Origin: Minicystis rosea
GTDB taxonomy: Bacteria > Myxococcota_A > Polyangia > Polyangiales > Polyangiaceae
Length of the DNA stretch: 64,000 nt
Direction of reading: 5' to 3'
Assembly (NCBI GenBank): GCA_001931535.1
Contig: CP016211.1
Coordinates: forward strand, 3,748,501-3,812,500
The notes under the pieces were generated by a model. The model saw nothing but the letters and a program-made list of their open reading frames with translations. It did not search any database and was not told where the DNA came from. Position numbers and translations under genes: made by a program. Shown here piece after piece: positions 16,814 to 25,585 of this stretch (position 1 is its first letter; the number at the start of each line of letters is the position of its first letter).

Positions 16814-18772
16814 ATGGGGCGAGTGGAAGACACCGACATCGACACGACGGCGGTGACCCAGGGCGAGCCGCGCGAGCCGATGGTGGAGCGGGCGAGCGCC
16901 CACCCGAGGGACGTGAGCCTGACCGACGCATCCGAGACCTCCTCCGCGGCCCGCTACGAGAAGCGGCGACAGCTCGGCCTCGGATCGATGGGTGAGGTCG
17001 ATCTCTGCCGCGACGTGCGCATCGGCCGCGACGTGGCGCGCAAGGCGCTCCTCCCGCACCATCGCAGCGACGCCGTGCTCCGCGCGCGCTTCCTGCGCGA
17101 GTGCCGCATTCAAGGGCAGCTCGAGCACCCGTCGATCGTGCCCGTCTACGACGTGGGCGTGGACGAGGAGGGCGGGACGTACTTCACCATGAAATGCCTG
17201 CGCGGCCTGACGATCAAGGAGATCGTGCGCGGCCTCCGCGATCGCGATCCCGAGGTGCAGAGCAAGTTCTCCCTGCGGCGGCTCCTCACCGCGTTCTCGT
17301 CGGTCTGCCTCACCATCGACTTCGCGCACGCGCGCGGCGTGCTCCATCGCGATCTCAAGCCCAGCAACGTGATGCTCGGCAACTTCGGCGAGGTGTACGT
17401 GCTCGATTGGGGCATCGCCAAGCTGAAGCAGGAGGTCGCCGCCGCCACGCAGTCGAAGGCCGAGCAAGCGCTCCTCGAGCAGGAGGACACCGCGCGAAGA
17501 AGGCCCGTGGACGCGTTCGACGACATCCAGACGGCCGCCGGCAAGATCCTCGGGACGTTCGGGTACATGGCGCCGGAGCAGGCGCGCGGCGCCATCGGCG
17601 ATCTCGACGCGCGGAGTGACGTCTACTCGCTCGGGGCCATCCTCTTCGAGATCCTCACTCTCGAGCCGCTGCACCCGAAGACCTCGTGGAAGGAGATGCT
17701 CTTCTCCACGCTGAAGGGCGTCTCCGCCCGACCTTCCGTGCGCGCTCCGCAGCGCGACGTGCCGCCCGAGCTCGAAGAGATCTGCGTGAAGGCCACGCGC
17801 ACGGAGCCCCGCGAGCGCTATCAATCCGCGCGCGAGCTGCACGAGGCGGTGGAGCGCTTCCTCGATGGTGATCGCGACGTCGAGCTGCGCCGCAAGATGG
17901 CGCGCACGTACGCACGCAAGGCCGAGGATCGCGCGGCGCAGGCGATGGCCGACAGCCCCGATGCAGAGGACGCGCGCCGCCGCGCGCTGCGCGACGCCGG
18001 CCGAGCCCTGGCGCTCGATCAAGAGAACGACACGGCGGTGGCCGTGCTCGGCAAGTTGGTCGCGACCCCGCCCGCGCGCGTGCCGGCCGAGGTCGCGAAG
18101 GAGCTGCGCACCACGGCGGCGCAGCGGATCCGCTTCCAGCTCAAGCAAGGGATTCGCTTCGATCTCGCGACGCTCGTGCTCCTCCTGCCGCTCCTCCTGT
18201 GGATGGGCGTGCTCGACGCGCGCGTGCTCGCGGCCGCGGCCATCCTCGTGCTCGCCTCGGCGGCGACCAAGCACCTGGCGCGCAACGCCGAGACGCTGGA
18301 GCGCGGGCACTACCTCGGCGTCGTCGCCTATGCGCTCAACGTGCTCGCGCTCGTGTGCGTGAGCCGATCGTTCGGGCCTTTGTTCTTCACCCCCGTGCTC
18401 TTGTCCGTCTACACGATCGGCTATTGCATGTCCCCCGCGGGTCGCTATCGGGCCGTGATCTTCGGCACGGGCGGCGCAGCGCTGCTCAGCTCGGTGGTGG
18501 TCGAAGCGCTGGGGATCATCCCGCGCTCGTACCTGTTCGACGCCGACGCGCTCACGATGACGATCGCCGCGCATGCGGTGCGTCTCCGCGAGCTGCCCAC
18601 GATGACGGCGCTCACGCTCGGCGGCCTCTTGATGGTGATGGGCCCCGGCATCATGGTCGCGCGCCAACAAGCGGCGGTGAGCGCGGCGGAGCGCCGTTCG
18701 GCGCTGCAAGCGTGGCACCTCCGGCACCTGCTGCCCGCGGAAGCGCAGCGGGCGAGCCGCGCGAGCGGGTGA
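16814..18772 (+). CDS. Membrane Ser/Thr protein kinase with C-terminal multi-helix domain
   Basis: 652 residues. Catalytic motifs are complete: glycine loop LGLGSMGEV (54-62), Lys77, catalytic loop HRDLKPSNV (from 178), DWG in place of DFG (198-200), and GYMAPEQ with SDVYSLG. An active kinase is therefore likely. A short helical linker (about 380-450) leads to five or six hydrophobic segments (about 458-635), which should anchor the protein in the membrane with the kinase in the cytosol. An insertion of about 30 residues sits between DWG and the activation-loop end. No known ligand domain is visible. The gene is divergent from the propeller lipoprotein, with which it may share a role. Confidence 0.9.
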   Translation: MGRVEDTDIDTTAVTQGEPREPMVERASAHPRDVSLTDASETSSAARYEKRRQLGLGSMGEVDLCRDVRIGRDVARKALLPHHRSDAVLRARFLRECRIQGQLEHPSIVPVYDVGVDEEGGTYFTMKCLRGLTIKEIVRGLRDRDPEVQSKFSLRRLLTAFSSVCLTIDFAHARGVLHRDLKPSNVMLGNFGEVYVLDWGIAKLKQEVAAATQSKAEQALLEQEDTARRRPVDAFDDIQTAAGKILGTFGYMAPEQARGAIGDLDARSDVYSLGAILFEILTLEPLHPKTSWKEMLFSTLKGVSARPSVRAPQRDVPPELEEICVKATRTEPRERYQSARELHEAVERFLDGDRDVELRRKMARTYARKAEDRAAQAMADSPDAEDARRRALRDAGRALALDQENDTAVAVLGKLVATPPARVPAEVAKELRTTAAQRIRFQLKQGIRFDLATLVLLLPLLLWMGVLDARVLAAAAILVLASAATKHLARNAETLERGHYLGVVAYALNVLALVCVSRSFGPLFFTPVLLSVYTIGYCMSPAGRYRAVIFGTGGAALLSSVVVEALGIIPRSYLFDADALTMTIAAHAVRLRELPTMTALTLGGLLMVMGPGIMVARQQAAVSAAERRSALQAWHLRHLLPAEAQRASRASG

Positions 18773-18948
18773 GCGGAAACGCGACGTCGAACGCCACGAT
18801 CACGACGCTCGCTCCTTCACGAGAGACGATCGAGAAGCTCGCATCGTTGCACATTCGTCAACGAATCGTCCGAGGCTTCCGCTTCGAAAGCGGCATCACG
18901 TCGCGCATGCACGACGCGCAGAAGCGCCGAGACCGTGCGTGGATCGAG

Positions 18949-18954
18949 TATGCT
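18949..18954 (+). promoter_or_regulatory. Possible -10 box TATGCT
   Basis: TATGCT, 10 nt before the ATG at 18965. The same hexamer precedes the gene at 19678. Confidence 0.3.
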
Positions 18955-18964
18955 CGCGCCGGCG

Positions 18965-19351
18965 ATGACGAAGGTGACGGTTCAACGGCGCGCCGCCGCG
19001 CTGCTCGCGGCGCTCCTGCTGCTGGGTGCGGCAGCTTGCGAAAAAGGTGAGAGTCAGGGCGCCGCCGGCGGCTACGGCGGTGAGGGCGGCGAAGGTGGCG
19101 AGGGCGGCACCGGCGGCGAAGGCGGCGGCGTCCCCGCGTGCGGGACCTGCGCGTTCGTGTTCACCAACGGCGGCACGCCCTGCGACGCGGCGTCGAGCGA
19201 TGCGTACACCGCGCTCTACGCCTGCGGATGCGGCCCCTGCGCCTCGGCGTGCGGCGGCACGCTGTGCACGAGCGCTCCGCCGGACGCGACATGCGGAAAA
19301 TGCCTGGAGACGAGCTGCGCGGCCCAGGCCGCCGAGTGCGCGCAAAACTGA
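18965..19351 (+). CDS. Small Cys-rich lipoprotein
   Basis: 128 residues. The signal peptide ends GAAAC (Cys25). A pure Gly/Glu linker (YGGEGGEGGEGGTGGEGG, about 34-51) then leads to a compact domain with 12 Cys (ACGTC, ACGCGPC, CGGTLC, CGKCLETSC) that would form disulfides outside the cell. Similar linker plus Cys-rich architectures are common in myxobacterial surface proteins. I know no function. ATG 18965 gives the best signal peptide. Confidence 0.7.
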   Translation: MTKVTVQRRAAALLAALLLLGAAACEKGESQGAAGGYGGEGGEGGEGGTGGEGGGVPACGTCAFVFTNGGTPCDAASSDAYTALYACGCGPCASACGGTLCTSAPPDATCGKCLETSCAAQAAECAQN

Positions 19352-19360
19352 GGGGTCCGA

Positions 19361-19376
19361 CCGCCGTCCGCGGCGG
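19361..19376 (+). terminator. Short hairpin after the Cys-rich lipoprotein
   Basis: Arms CCGCCG/CGGCGG around TCCG, 9 bp after the stop and before tRNA-Lys. It has no T-tract. Confidence 0.35.
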
Positions 19377-19413
19377 CTCCGAACAGGAACGACAGGACGA
19401 CCACAGGCAGGGC

Positions 19414-19444
19414 TTGCACAAACAGCAAGAAGACGTGCTAGGGT
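19414..19444 (+). promoter_or_regulatory. Possible tRNA-Lys promoter
   Basis: TTGCAC at 19414-19419 and GCTAGGGT ending at 19444 lie at about the right distance before the tRNA (19459). The -10 is read as CTAGGG or TAGGGT, with a spacing of 18-19 nt. Confidence 0.4.
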
Positions 19445-19458
19445 CGCGCCGTTCGTGA

Positions 19459-19534
19459 GGGTCGATAGCTCAGTCGGTAGAGCTGCGGGCTTTTAACCCG
19501 TAGGTCCAGGGTTCGAGTCCCTGTCGACCCACCA
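19459..19534 (+). tRNA. tRNA-Lys (anticodon UUU)
   Basis: A complete cloverleaf can be drawn by hand. The acceptor GGGTCGA pairs with TCGACCC, the D arm contains AGCTCAGTCGGTAGAGCT, the anticodon loop is CTTTTAA with anticodon TTT, and the T arm is CAGGG-TTCGAGT-CCCTG. The discriminator is A, and CCA is encoded (19532-19534). Confidence 0.97.
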
Positions 19535-19647
19535 AACACTTTCCCTATTCATCAGCAGCGCGCACGTGCAGCTCGATCACGGCGCGAATCCAACGTGATT
19601 TCGAGTACGCGTCGCGCTGCACGCGGACGTGGGACGTGGTGCTGCGG

Positions 19648-19653
19648 TATGCT
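19648..19653 (+). promoter_or_regulatory. Possible -10 box TATGCT
   Basis: TATGCT, 24 nt before the ATG at 19678. It favours that start over the GTG at 19636, which lies upstream of the box. Confidence 0.3.
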
Positions 19654-19677
19654 CGCCGCGTCGCTACCACGCTGAGC

Positions 19678-21531
19678 ATGGAAACCCTCACCAGCCGGAT
19701 CGCGCGCCGCGGCGCGCTCACGCCCCTCGATGCTGTCGGCTGGATCGTTCGTCTGGCGCGGAGCCTCGAGCGCGGCCACGCCCGCGGGCTCATTCACAAG
19801 CGCGTGTCACCGCACTGCTTGCTGATCGAGGACAGCGCGCCCGCCTCCGCCGGGCGTCTCGTCGCGCCGGAGGAGGCGCCGGATCTCATCGCGTACCATT
19901 CGCCCGAGCGCGTCGCGGGCAAGGAGCCCGCGCCTGCGGACGACGCGTGGGGCGTCGCGGTGACGCTCTACGAAGCGCTCACGGGCATGGCGGCCTACGA
20001 GGGCGCGGACGACGACGCCGCGCTCGCGCACCTCCAGGACGTGCGCCCGGTCCCGCTCGTGGCCTTCGGCGTGGACGATGCGGCGCTCCAAGCCATTTTG
20101 GATCGCGCGCTCATGCAAGATTGGATGGCGCGCATCAACAACCTCTCCGCGCTCCGGCGCGCGCTCGAGGCCTGGCGTCCCGCGGCGCGCTTCGGTGGGC
20201 TCGCGCCGCTCGACGATCCGCGCCTGCCGGGAGCGCGGGGAAGCGCCACCATCCCGCCGGGCGTGCTCGCCGATTTTCGCTCCGTGGCACCGCCGCCGCC
20301 GAGCACGGACTTTCGCTCGGTGGCGCCGCCGCCATCGAGCACGTTGGAGCCCGCGCACGAGGAGCGTGCGGCGCTGCCGCTCGACGAGGCTCCCTCGGAC
20401 TGGGATGCCGACGCAGAGACGAGCATCTTGCGAGCGGATCGTTTCCCGCTCCTCTCCATTTTCGAGCGCCCGCCTGCATCCGCACCCACGCGGGCTGCAG
20501 AGCCCGAGCCTGCGCGTGCCGAGCCAACACACGCCGCGGAGATCGAGCCTGCGCGTGCCGCAGAGCCCGCGCCTGCATCCGCACCCACGCAGGCTGCAGA
20601 GCAAGCACCGGCATCCGCGCCCACGCAGGCTGCAGAGCCCGCGCCTGTATCCGTGGCCGCACATGCCGCAGAGCCCGAGCCTGCGTCCGCGCCCGCACAT
20701 GCCGCGGAGCCCGAGCCTGCGCTCGCATCTGCACGCAAACCCGAGCATGCACATGAGACGCCGACGATCGTCGCGCCGCCGCCGGCGCGCGGTGGCTCGC
20801 GCACCATGATGATGGTGGCAGGTGCCGTGGTGCTCGGAGGGATCGCTGCGACGGCCGCGCTCCGGAGCAAGCCGTCGAGTGCCGATGCGACGCCGGCCGC
20901 GACGGCGATCGAAGTGAGGACGACGCCTCCTCCCCCGTCGCCGACCTCGTCGCCCGTGACGACGGCGATGGCGACCGCGACGGCAGCAACGACGGCAACG
21001 GCAACCGCTGCGGTCGCCGCGGCGCCGGTGGACCTGAAGGCGTGCGTTCGTCAGGTGTACCCGGCGGACACCTTCACCACCGGCACGACACCGGACTTCG
21101 CGTACCTCTGCGAAGAGACCGATCCGCGCCGCGGCGCCACGAGGACGAAGACCAAGCTCGTCGTCGGCAGCGGCGGGCACCTCTCCGAGGCGATGCGCGA
21201 GTCGGCGTTGATGGGCTGGTATCAGATGGCTTCGTTCGCGGTGATCCGCGCGCGCTGTTGCAGCGCGCCGCCGCCGCTCCAGCTCCCGGAGATGCCGGGC
21301 CCGTGCCCGCGGATGGAGCAGCAACTGAACGAGCTCGGCGCGGCCGCGGTCACGGCGACGGACATGAAGGACGCCAAGCTGAAGGCCGCCGTGGACGGCT
21401 ACACGGACGCGATCCACTGCCTCGTGCGCTCGAACAGCACGGGGAACTTCGAGTGGCACGACAACCCGCACGGCGGCGAGGACACGGCGTTCCTGAACGC
21501 ACTCGGACGCGTGGTGGCGGCGAAGCGCTGA
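19678..21531 (+). CDS. Pseudokinase-like membrane protein lacking the kinase N-lobe
   Basis: 617 residues. It opens directly in what would be the kinase C-lobe (LARSLERGHARGLIHKRVSPHCLLIED). There is no glycine loop or VAIK lysine, HRD is HKR (40-42), the catalytic Asn is absent and no DFG is seen, though SPERV and DAWGVAVTLYEALTG remain. It cannot be an active kinase. Residues about 265-360 are Pro/Ala/Glu repeats. One transmembrane segment follows (MMMVAGAVVLGGIAATAAL, near 380-395), then a Thr/Ala-rich stalk and a C-terminal domain of about 170 residues with CCSAPPP, presumably extracytoplasmic. A scaffold role is possible but unproven. Confidence 0.75.
   Translation: METLTSRIARRGALTPLDAVGWIVRLARSLERGHARGLIHKRVSPHCLLIEDSAPASAGRLVAPEEAPDLIAYHSPERVAGKEPAPADDAWGVAVTLYEALTGMAAYEGADDDAALAHLQDVRPVPLVAFGVDDAALQAILDRALMQDWMARINNLSALRRALEAWRPAARFGGLAPLDDPRLPGARGSATIPPGVLADFRSVAPPPPSTDFRSVAPPPSSTLEPAHEERAALPLDEAPSDWDADAETSILRADRFPLLSIFERPPASAPTRAAEPEPARAEPTHAAEIEPARAAEPAPASAPTQAAEQAPASAPTQAAEPAPVSVAAHAAEPEPASAPAHAAEPEPALASARKPEHAHETPTIVAPPPARGGSRTMMMVAGAVVLGGIAATAALRSKPSSADATPAATAIEVRTTPPPPSPTSSPVTTAMATATAATTATATAAVAAAPVDLKACVRQVYPADTFTTGTTPDFAYLCEETDPRRGATRTKTKLVVGSGGHLSEAMRESALMGWYQMASFAVIRARCCSAPPPLQLPEMPGPCPRMEQQLNELGAAAVTATDMKDAKLKAAVDGYTDAIHCLVRSNSTGNFEWHDNPHGGEDTAFLNALGRVVAAKR
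20471..20757 (+). repeat. Imperfect 36-bp coding repeats (Pro/Ala/Glu)
   Basis: Tandem units encode variants of EPAPASAPTQAA inside the pseudokinase-like gene, with copies decayed by substitution but not by frameshift. They form the linker before the membrane segment. Copy number is likely to vary between strains. Confidence 0.8.
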
Positions 21532-21596
21532 CCGACGAGCGAGAGCGGCGCACGAAGACCTCGACGCACGACGGCGTTGTCGCGGTCAGCCGTGAA

Positions 21597-21757
21597 GCAC
21601 GGTTTGCCGTGCATCAGAAAAATGGAGTGGGCTCGAGCGGTTCAACGAAAATGGATATCGCTGTCGCGACTCCGACAGTGACAGGCCAAACCGCTCATCG
21701 TCCTCGCCAAACATCACCGGGCACAGCCGCTCGCCGAGAATCGGAATCTCGGCGAGC
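21597..21757. terminator. Hairpins between convergent genes
   Basis: A small hairpin GCACGG/CCGTGC lies at 21597-21612. A strong one with 11-bp perfect arms (GCTCGCCGAGA, 21729-21739/21747-21757) sits 35 bp from the stop of the convergent lipase gene. They fill the gap between two convergent genes. Confidence 0.6.
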
Positions 21758-21791
21758 TGCCATGGATCGCATGCGGGCGCGCGGTCGCGGC

Positions 21792-22637
21792 TCAAGCGGG
21801 CATGCGCTTCTCGATCCACCCGGTGATGTCGGCCATCACCTTTTCGCGGTCCACGTCGTTCAGCAGATCGTGCGCGTGTCCTTCGTAGAGGTTCAGCGTC
21901 TTGTCGGTGGAGCCGGCGGTCTCGTAGAAGAGCTTACTGCCGGCGGGCTTCGTCACTTTGTCGGCCGTGCCGTGCATGATCAGCACCGGCAGCTTGATCG
22001 AGGGGAACTCTCGCTTCAGCCGCTCGTCGGCGCGAACCAGCTCGGCGACGGTGCGCGTCGGCTGCACTTCGTGGGCGATCAGCGGGTCGTCGAGCATGAC
22101 CTGCACCGCCTTCGGATCGCGCGAGAAGTCCTCGGTCTTGAGATCCAGCACGTGCGCGTGCGGCGCCAGGTGGCTCAGGCCCTTGACGACCGCCAGCGCG
22201 AAGTCGGGGGCGTAGACCTGGAATGCGAAGCTCTCGCAGATGAATCCGGCGAGCTCCGCCTGATGCTCGAGCGTGTAGCACGACGAGATGACGCCGCCGG
22301 CGCTGTGGCCGAGCAGGAACACCGGCAGCCCCGGCTCGCGCGATCGCGCGACCTTCATGAGCGCGTCGACGTCGTCGATGTAGTCCTGCATCTTCTCGAG
22401 GTAGAAGCGCTCGCCGTCGGACTTGCCGCGCCCGTGCAGATCCAGCGCATAGACGGCGAAGCCTCGCGCCACGAGCTGCTCGGCGGCCCACCCGTAATAA
22501 CCGCTGTGGGACTTCACTCCATGGACGATGGTGATCACCGCGCGAGGCGCCGTGGCCGGCCTCCACGAGCGAATGAAAATCCGGAGGCCGTTCGCTTTCT
22601 CGACGCGTTCTTCATGTGCTTTCGCGAGCTGGTTCAT
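21792..22637 (-). CDS. Alpha/beta hydrolase, monoacylglycerol-lipase-like
   Basis: 281 residues. The nucleophile elbow GHSAGG puts the catalytic Ser at 112. LDLHGRGKSDGERFYLEKMQDYIDDV is the typical signature of the monoglyceride lipase/lysophospholipase branch, the acid is likely in MHGTADKVT, and the His in EGHAHDLLND. The probable role is hydrolysis of monoacylglycerols or lysophospholipids. There is no signal peptide, so it is cytoplasmic. ATG 22637 has AAGGAG at good distance, and an upstream ATG (22715) would add 26 unrelated residues. Confidence 0.9.
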   Translation of the reverse strand: MNQLAKAHEERVEKANGLRIFIRSWRPATAPRAVITIVHGVKSHSGYYGWAAEQLVARGFAVYALDLHGRGKSDGERFYLEKMQDYIDDVDALMKVARSREPGLPVFLLGHSAGGVISSCYTLEHQAELAGFICESFAFQVYAPDFALAVVKGLSHLAPHAHVLDLKTEDFSRDPKAVQVMLDDPLIAHEVQPTRTVAELVRADERLKREFPSIKLPVLIMHGTADKVTKPAGSKLFYETAGSTDKTLNLYEGHAHDLLNDVDREKVMADITGWIEKRMPA

Positions 22638-22752
22638 GGGAGTCTCCTTACGGGCGGACACGAGTCCAAACGAATTTCGAAACGGGTTTGAGACGAGGTT
22701 GTTCGATGGTGGCAATCACCGCCTTTTGCGGCCGAATCGGAACAGGACCGGT

Positions 22753-22797
22753 CTCACCCCTCCCTCCACCGACGGAATCGGCGCAGGCAGGGGTGAG
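22753..22797 (-). terminator. Long-armed hairpin after the exported hydrolase gene
   Basis: CTCACCCCT (22753-22761) pairs with AGGGGTGAG (22789-22797). The loop holds a smaller CCGA/TCGG stem. It lies 60 bp beyond the stop of the minus-strand gene at 22857 and upstream of the lipase gene. Confidence 0.5.
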
Positions 22798-22856
22798 CGT
22801 CAATCCGGAGCTCGCGCTCGCATCCTCTTCGGCCACCGACTTCGGCGCGCGGCGCA

Positions 22857-23717
22857 TCAATCCTTGCTGAAGTCGGCGAGCGTCGCGACGAGGTCGGCGG
22901 GCGTGGAGAGAAAGGGCGAGTGGCTGGTGTTCAGCGTCGCAGTCCGCGTGAGCGGCACGCGTGCCGACATGCTCTGTTGGAGGCCGGGCGAGATCACCCG
23001 ATCTTGCGAAGTGTAGATATAGGACTTGGGGATGCTGCCGAATCCATCGCTGGTCAAGGTCAGCTTCTCGGCCGCCGGGCCGAGGGGCTCATCACGGTAT
23101 TTCGCGTCGAGCAGCGCGAGCTCCGGGTCTTTGCAGTCCGCGCAGAAGATGGCGTCGAGGTTCTCCATCGGGACGCGGGCGATCCCCTGCTCCGCGTCGA
23201 TCTGGAGGACCGGGGCGAGCGCCGAGTCGGCGTCGGTCTGCACGAGATCGAGCACGCTCTCGCCGTTCGCCGGGATGAAGGCGGCCAGGTAGATCAGGCG
23301 ATCGAGGTTCTTCGGCCGCGCCTCGGCGGCCTGCGAGATGACGGCGCCGCCGAAGCTGTGACCGACGAGGATCACCGGCGACTTCGCGGCCTCCACCGCG
23401 GCGCGCACCTGCTCCGCGTTCTTCGTGAGCGAGGTCTCGCTGATGGGCGTCATGTCGTCGCCGTGCGCGAGGAGGTCGACGGAGGTGACGCTCGCGCCCC
23501 TCGCTTCGAGCTGCTTCGCGACGTCGCTCCACACCCACGCTCCGTTCCAGGCGCCGTGCACCAGAACGAAGGACTTGCCCGCGAGGTCGGCGGACGCGTT
23601 GCTCTCCGTCTCATCGCTGCAGCCGAGCGCGACGAGTGAGATGGCGATCGGCGCCATGAGCGCGGCGAGCTTTCGGAAGCCGAGCGCAACGCTGTTCGTG
23701 GACTTGATGTCAGCCAT
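22857..23717 (-). CDS. Exported alpha/beta hydrolase, plant methylesterase/EstC-like, lipoprotein
   Basis: 286 residues. The N-terminal signal ends in VALGC (Cys33), so the enzyme is probably lipid-anchored. The fold begins FVLVHGAWNGAWVW, the oxyanion region of the hydroxynitrile lyase/methylesterase group. GHSFGG gives Ser121, and the terminal LNTSHSPFLSTP supplies the catalytic His. Ester hydrolysis of a small molecule outside the cytoplasm is likely. It lies upstream of and in line with the lipase gene, but a 219-bp gap with a hairpin suggests separate transcripts. Confidence 0.85.
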   Translation of the reverse strand: MADIKSTNSVALGFRKLAALMAPIAISLVALGCSDETESNASADLAGKSFVLVHGAWNGAWVWSDVAKQLEARGASVTSVDLLAHGDDMTPISETSLTKNAEQVRAAVEAAKSPVILVGHSFGGAVISQAAEARPKNLDRLIYLAAFIPANGESVLDLVQTDADSALAPVLQIDAEQGIARVPMENLDAIFCADCKDPELALLDAKYRDEPLGPAAEKLTLTSDGFGSIPKSYIYTSQDRVISPGLQQSMSARVPLTRTATLNTSHSPFLSTPADLVATLADFSKD

Positions 23718-23892
23718 GATGATGCTCCTTGGGGACGACGTTCACTGCAGCCCTCCGCTGCGTGCGCCGTTGAAGACACCAAGAGCATCGAGCGTGCCGC
23801 GCACTTGAGATCGGCATTCGCCGGCCAAACGTCGTTGCGCAGAAGCGTGAGAGACGCGTTGTCTCCTCGTCGGGTGGTGGCCCGCCGACAGG

Positions 23893-23913
23893 CGTTGGAC
23901 ATCGTGTCCAACG
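23893..23913. promoter_or_regulatory. Palindromic operator with 9-bp arms
   Basis: CGTTGGACA (23893-23901) and TGTCCAACG (23905-23913) form a perfect inverted repeat around TCG. A third half-site, TGGACA, follows directly (GATGGACAC). It is in the divergent promoter region, so it is a likely repressor or activator site, but the binding protein is not identifiable. Confidence 0.55.
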
Positions 23914-23969
23914 ATGGACACGCCCCGGTCATGGTGCCCGGCGGGTCACGAGCTCGACCTATACGAAGG

Positions 23970-23975
23970 TATAAT
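23970..23975 (+). promoter_or_regulatory. Possible -10 box TATAAT
   Basis: A perfect sigma-70 -10 hexamer, rare in this GC-rich sequence, 121 bp before the NtrC-type gene. No good -35 is seen. Confidence 0.35.
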
Positions 23976-24096
23976 GGTCGAGGGAGCGCGATCGGCGCAT
24001 GGTGCGAGCCTCGAAGGGCCACAGCGCCGGCTCGTGGGCTCACGTGCCCAGCGTGTGAGGCACGCGCGACGAGCCAGCTTCGACGCGAGGTAGACG

Positions 24097-25509
24097 ATGA
24101 CCGCTACGACCCCGCCCATTTGCATCGTGGATGATGACGAGTCGGCGCGAGAGGCCCTCACGGGTCTCGTGCGATCGGCCGGGTTCCAGGCCGAGGCGTT
24201 CGCTTCGGCGCGCGAGTTCCTGTCCAAGCCGCCGGCGCGGCGGCCGGGCTGCCTCATCCTCGACGTCGATCTTCCCGAGCTGAGCGGCCTCGCGCTGCAA
24301 CGTCAGTTGAAGGGTCAGAGCTTCGACGTGCCCATCATCTTCGTCACGGGGCACGGCGACATCCCGATGTCGGTTCAGGCGATCAAGGCCGGCGCCATGG
24401 ACTTCTTCACGAAGCCGTTCGACAGCGAGGCGCTCCTCTCCTCGATTCAGCGCGCGATCGCGGAGCGGGATCAGCTCGGCTCGGGGCCCGATGCGGTGTC
24501 GAGCGACGAGCCGAGCTGCAAAGGCATCGTGGGGACGAGCCATACGCTCGCTCACGTGTTGCGTCAGGTCCGCACGGTGGCGGGCGCCGACTCGACGGTG
24601 CTCATCCTCGGCGAGACGGGGACCGGCAAAGAGCTCATCGCGCGCGCCATCCACGATCACAGCCAGCGGAGCGCAGGACCTTTCGTGAAAGTGAACTGCG
24701 CGGCGCTCCCCCCGGGGCTCCTCGAGAGCGAGCTCATGGGCCACGAGAAGGGCGCGTTCACGGGGGCCGTCGCGCAGCGGATCGGCCGTTTCGAGCTCGC
24801 GCAGGGCGGCACGATCTTCCTCGACGAGATCGGCGAGCTGCCGCTCGATCTCCAACCGAAGCTCCTGCGCCTTTTGCAGGAGCGGGAGTTCGAGCGGGTC
24901 GGTGGCACGAGGACGCTGCGTGCGGACGTACGGGTCGTCGCGGCGACGCACCGCGACCTACCTCAGATGGTGCACGAGCGGACCTTCCGAGAAGACCTCT
25001 ATTATCGGCTCAGCGTCTTCCCCATCGCGATTCCCGCGCTCCGCGATCGAAGCGAGGACATCCCGCTCCTCGTGCAGCACTTCCTTCGCACGATCTCCGC
25101 GCGCATGGGCAAGTCCCCGCCGAGCGTGCGCGTGGCGACGCTCGCGCGTCTCTGCCAATACGATTGGCCGGGCAACATTCGCGAGCTTCAGAACGTCGTG
25201 GAGCGCGCGGTGATCCTGGGTGAGGAGCCGACGGTCGATCTCGCGCCTCGACGGTGGCCGGCGGCGCCGGAGATCAAGGCTCTTCCGCCGCGGCGCGAAG
25301 ACGTCGCACCGCCTGGAGGCGAGCCGCAATCCGATGCGCTCGCGGAGTTCAGCCGAGCACACATCGTCCGTGTGCTCGAAGCGACCAATTGGGTGATCGC
25401 GGGCCCGAACGGCGCGGCGGCGCGGCTCCAGATGAAGCGCTCCACGCTGAACTTCCGTATGAAGAAGCTGAACATCTGCCGGCCCGAGAGGCGCGCGATC
25501 GGCGTGTAG
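24097..25509 (+). CDS. NtrC-type sigma-54-dependent response regulator
   Basis: 470 residues in three parts. A receiver domain (1-125) has acidic pocket DDD and phospho-acceptor Asp56; its VTGHGDIPMSVQAIKAGAMDFFTKPF stretch is of the FixJ type. The AAA+ sigma-54 activation domain (about 143-385) has Walker A GETGTGKE (172-179), the sigma-54 contact loop GAFTGA (219-224) and a Walker B at IFLDEIGEL. A C-terminal helix-turn-helix (about 415-465) has AAARLQMKRSTLNFRMKKLNI. It should activate sigma-54 promoters on phosphorylation. No kinase gene is adjacent; the giant histidine kinases in this island are the nearest candidates. Confidence 0.95.
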   Translation: MTATTPPICIVDDDESAREALTGLVRSAGFQAEAFASAREFLSKPPARRPGCLILDVDLPELSGLALQRQLKGQSFDVPIIFVTGHGDIPMSVQAIKAGAMDFFTKPFDSEALLSSIQRAIAERDQLGSGPDAVSSDEPSCKGIVGTSHTLAHVLRQVRTVAGADSTVLILGETGTGKELIARAIHDHSQRSAGPFVKVNCAALPPGLLESELMGHEKGAFTGAVAQRIGRFELAQGGTIFLDEIGELPLDLQPKLLRLLQEREFERVGGTRTLRADVRVVAATHRDLPQMVHERTFREDLYYRLSVFPIAIPALRDRSEDIPLLVQHFLRTISARMGKSPPSVRVATLARLCQYDWPGNIRELQNVVERAVILGEEPTVDLAPRRWPAAPEIKALPPRREDVAPPGGEPQSDALAEFSRAHIVRVLEATNWVIAGPNGAAARLQMKRSTLNFRMKKLNICRPERRAIGV

Positions 25510-25585
25510 CGCTCGAGGCTCGAAGAATGAACCGACCGACACGCCGACCGGATGAAACCACCGGCGATTGCGCGTGCTTCGATCG

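Larger units (their letters stand above)
23718..24096. other. Divergent promoter region
   Basis: 379 bp between the divergent exported hydrolase and NtrC-type regulator genes. It contains the inverted repeat at 23893-23913 and a TATAAT at 23970-23975. I see no coding frame of its own. Confidence 0.6.

Noticed and set aside
19352..21531. Integrated element at tRNA-Lys
   Set aside because: No integrase gene and no repeat of the tRNA 3' end is seen downstream within the window.
22700..22745. Sigma-54 promoter (TGGCAA then TTTTGC)
   Set aside because: The distance between the GG and GC dinucleotides is 17 rather than the required 12 or so.
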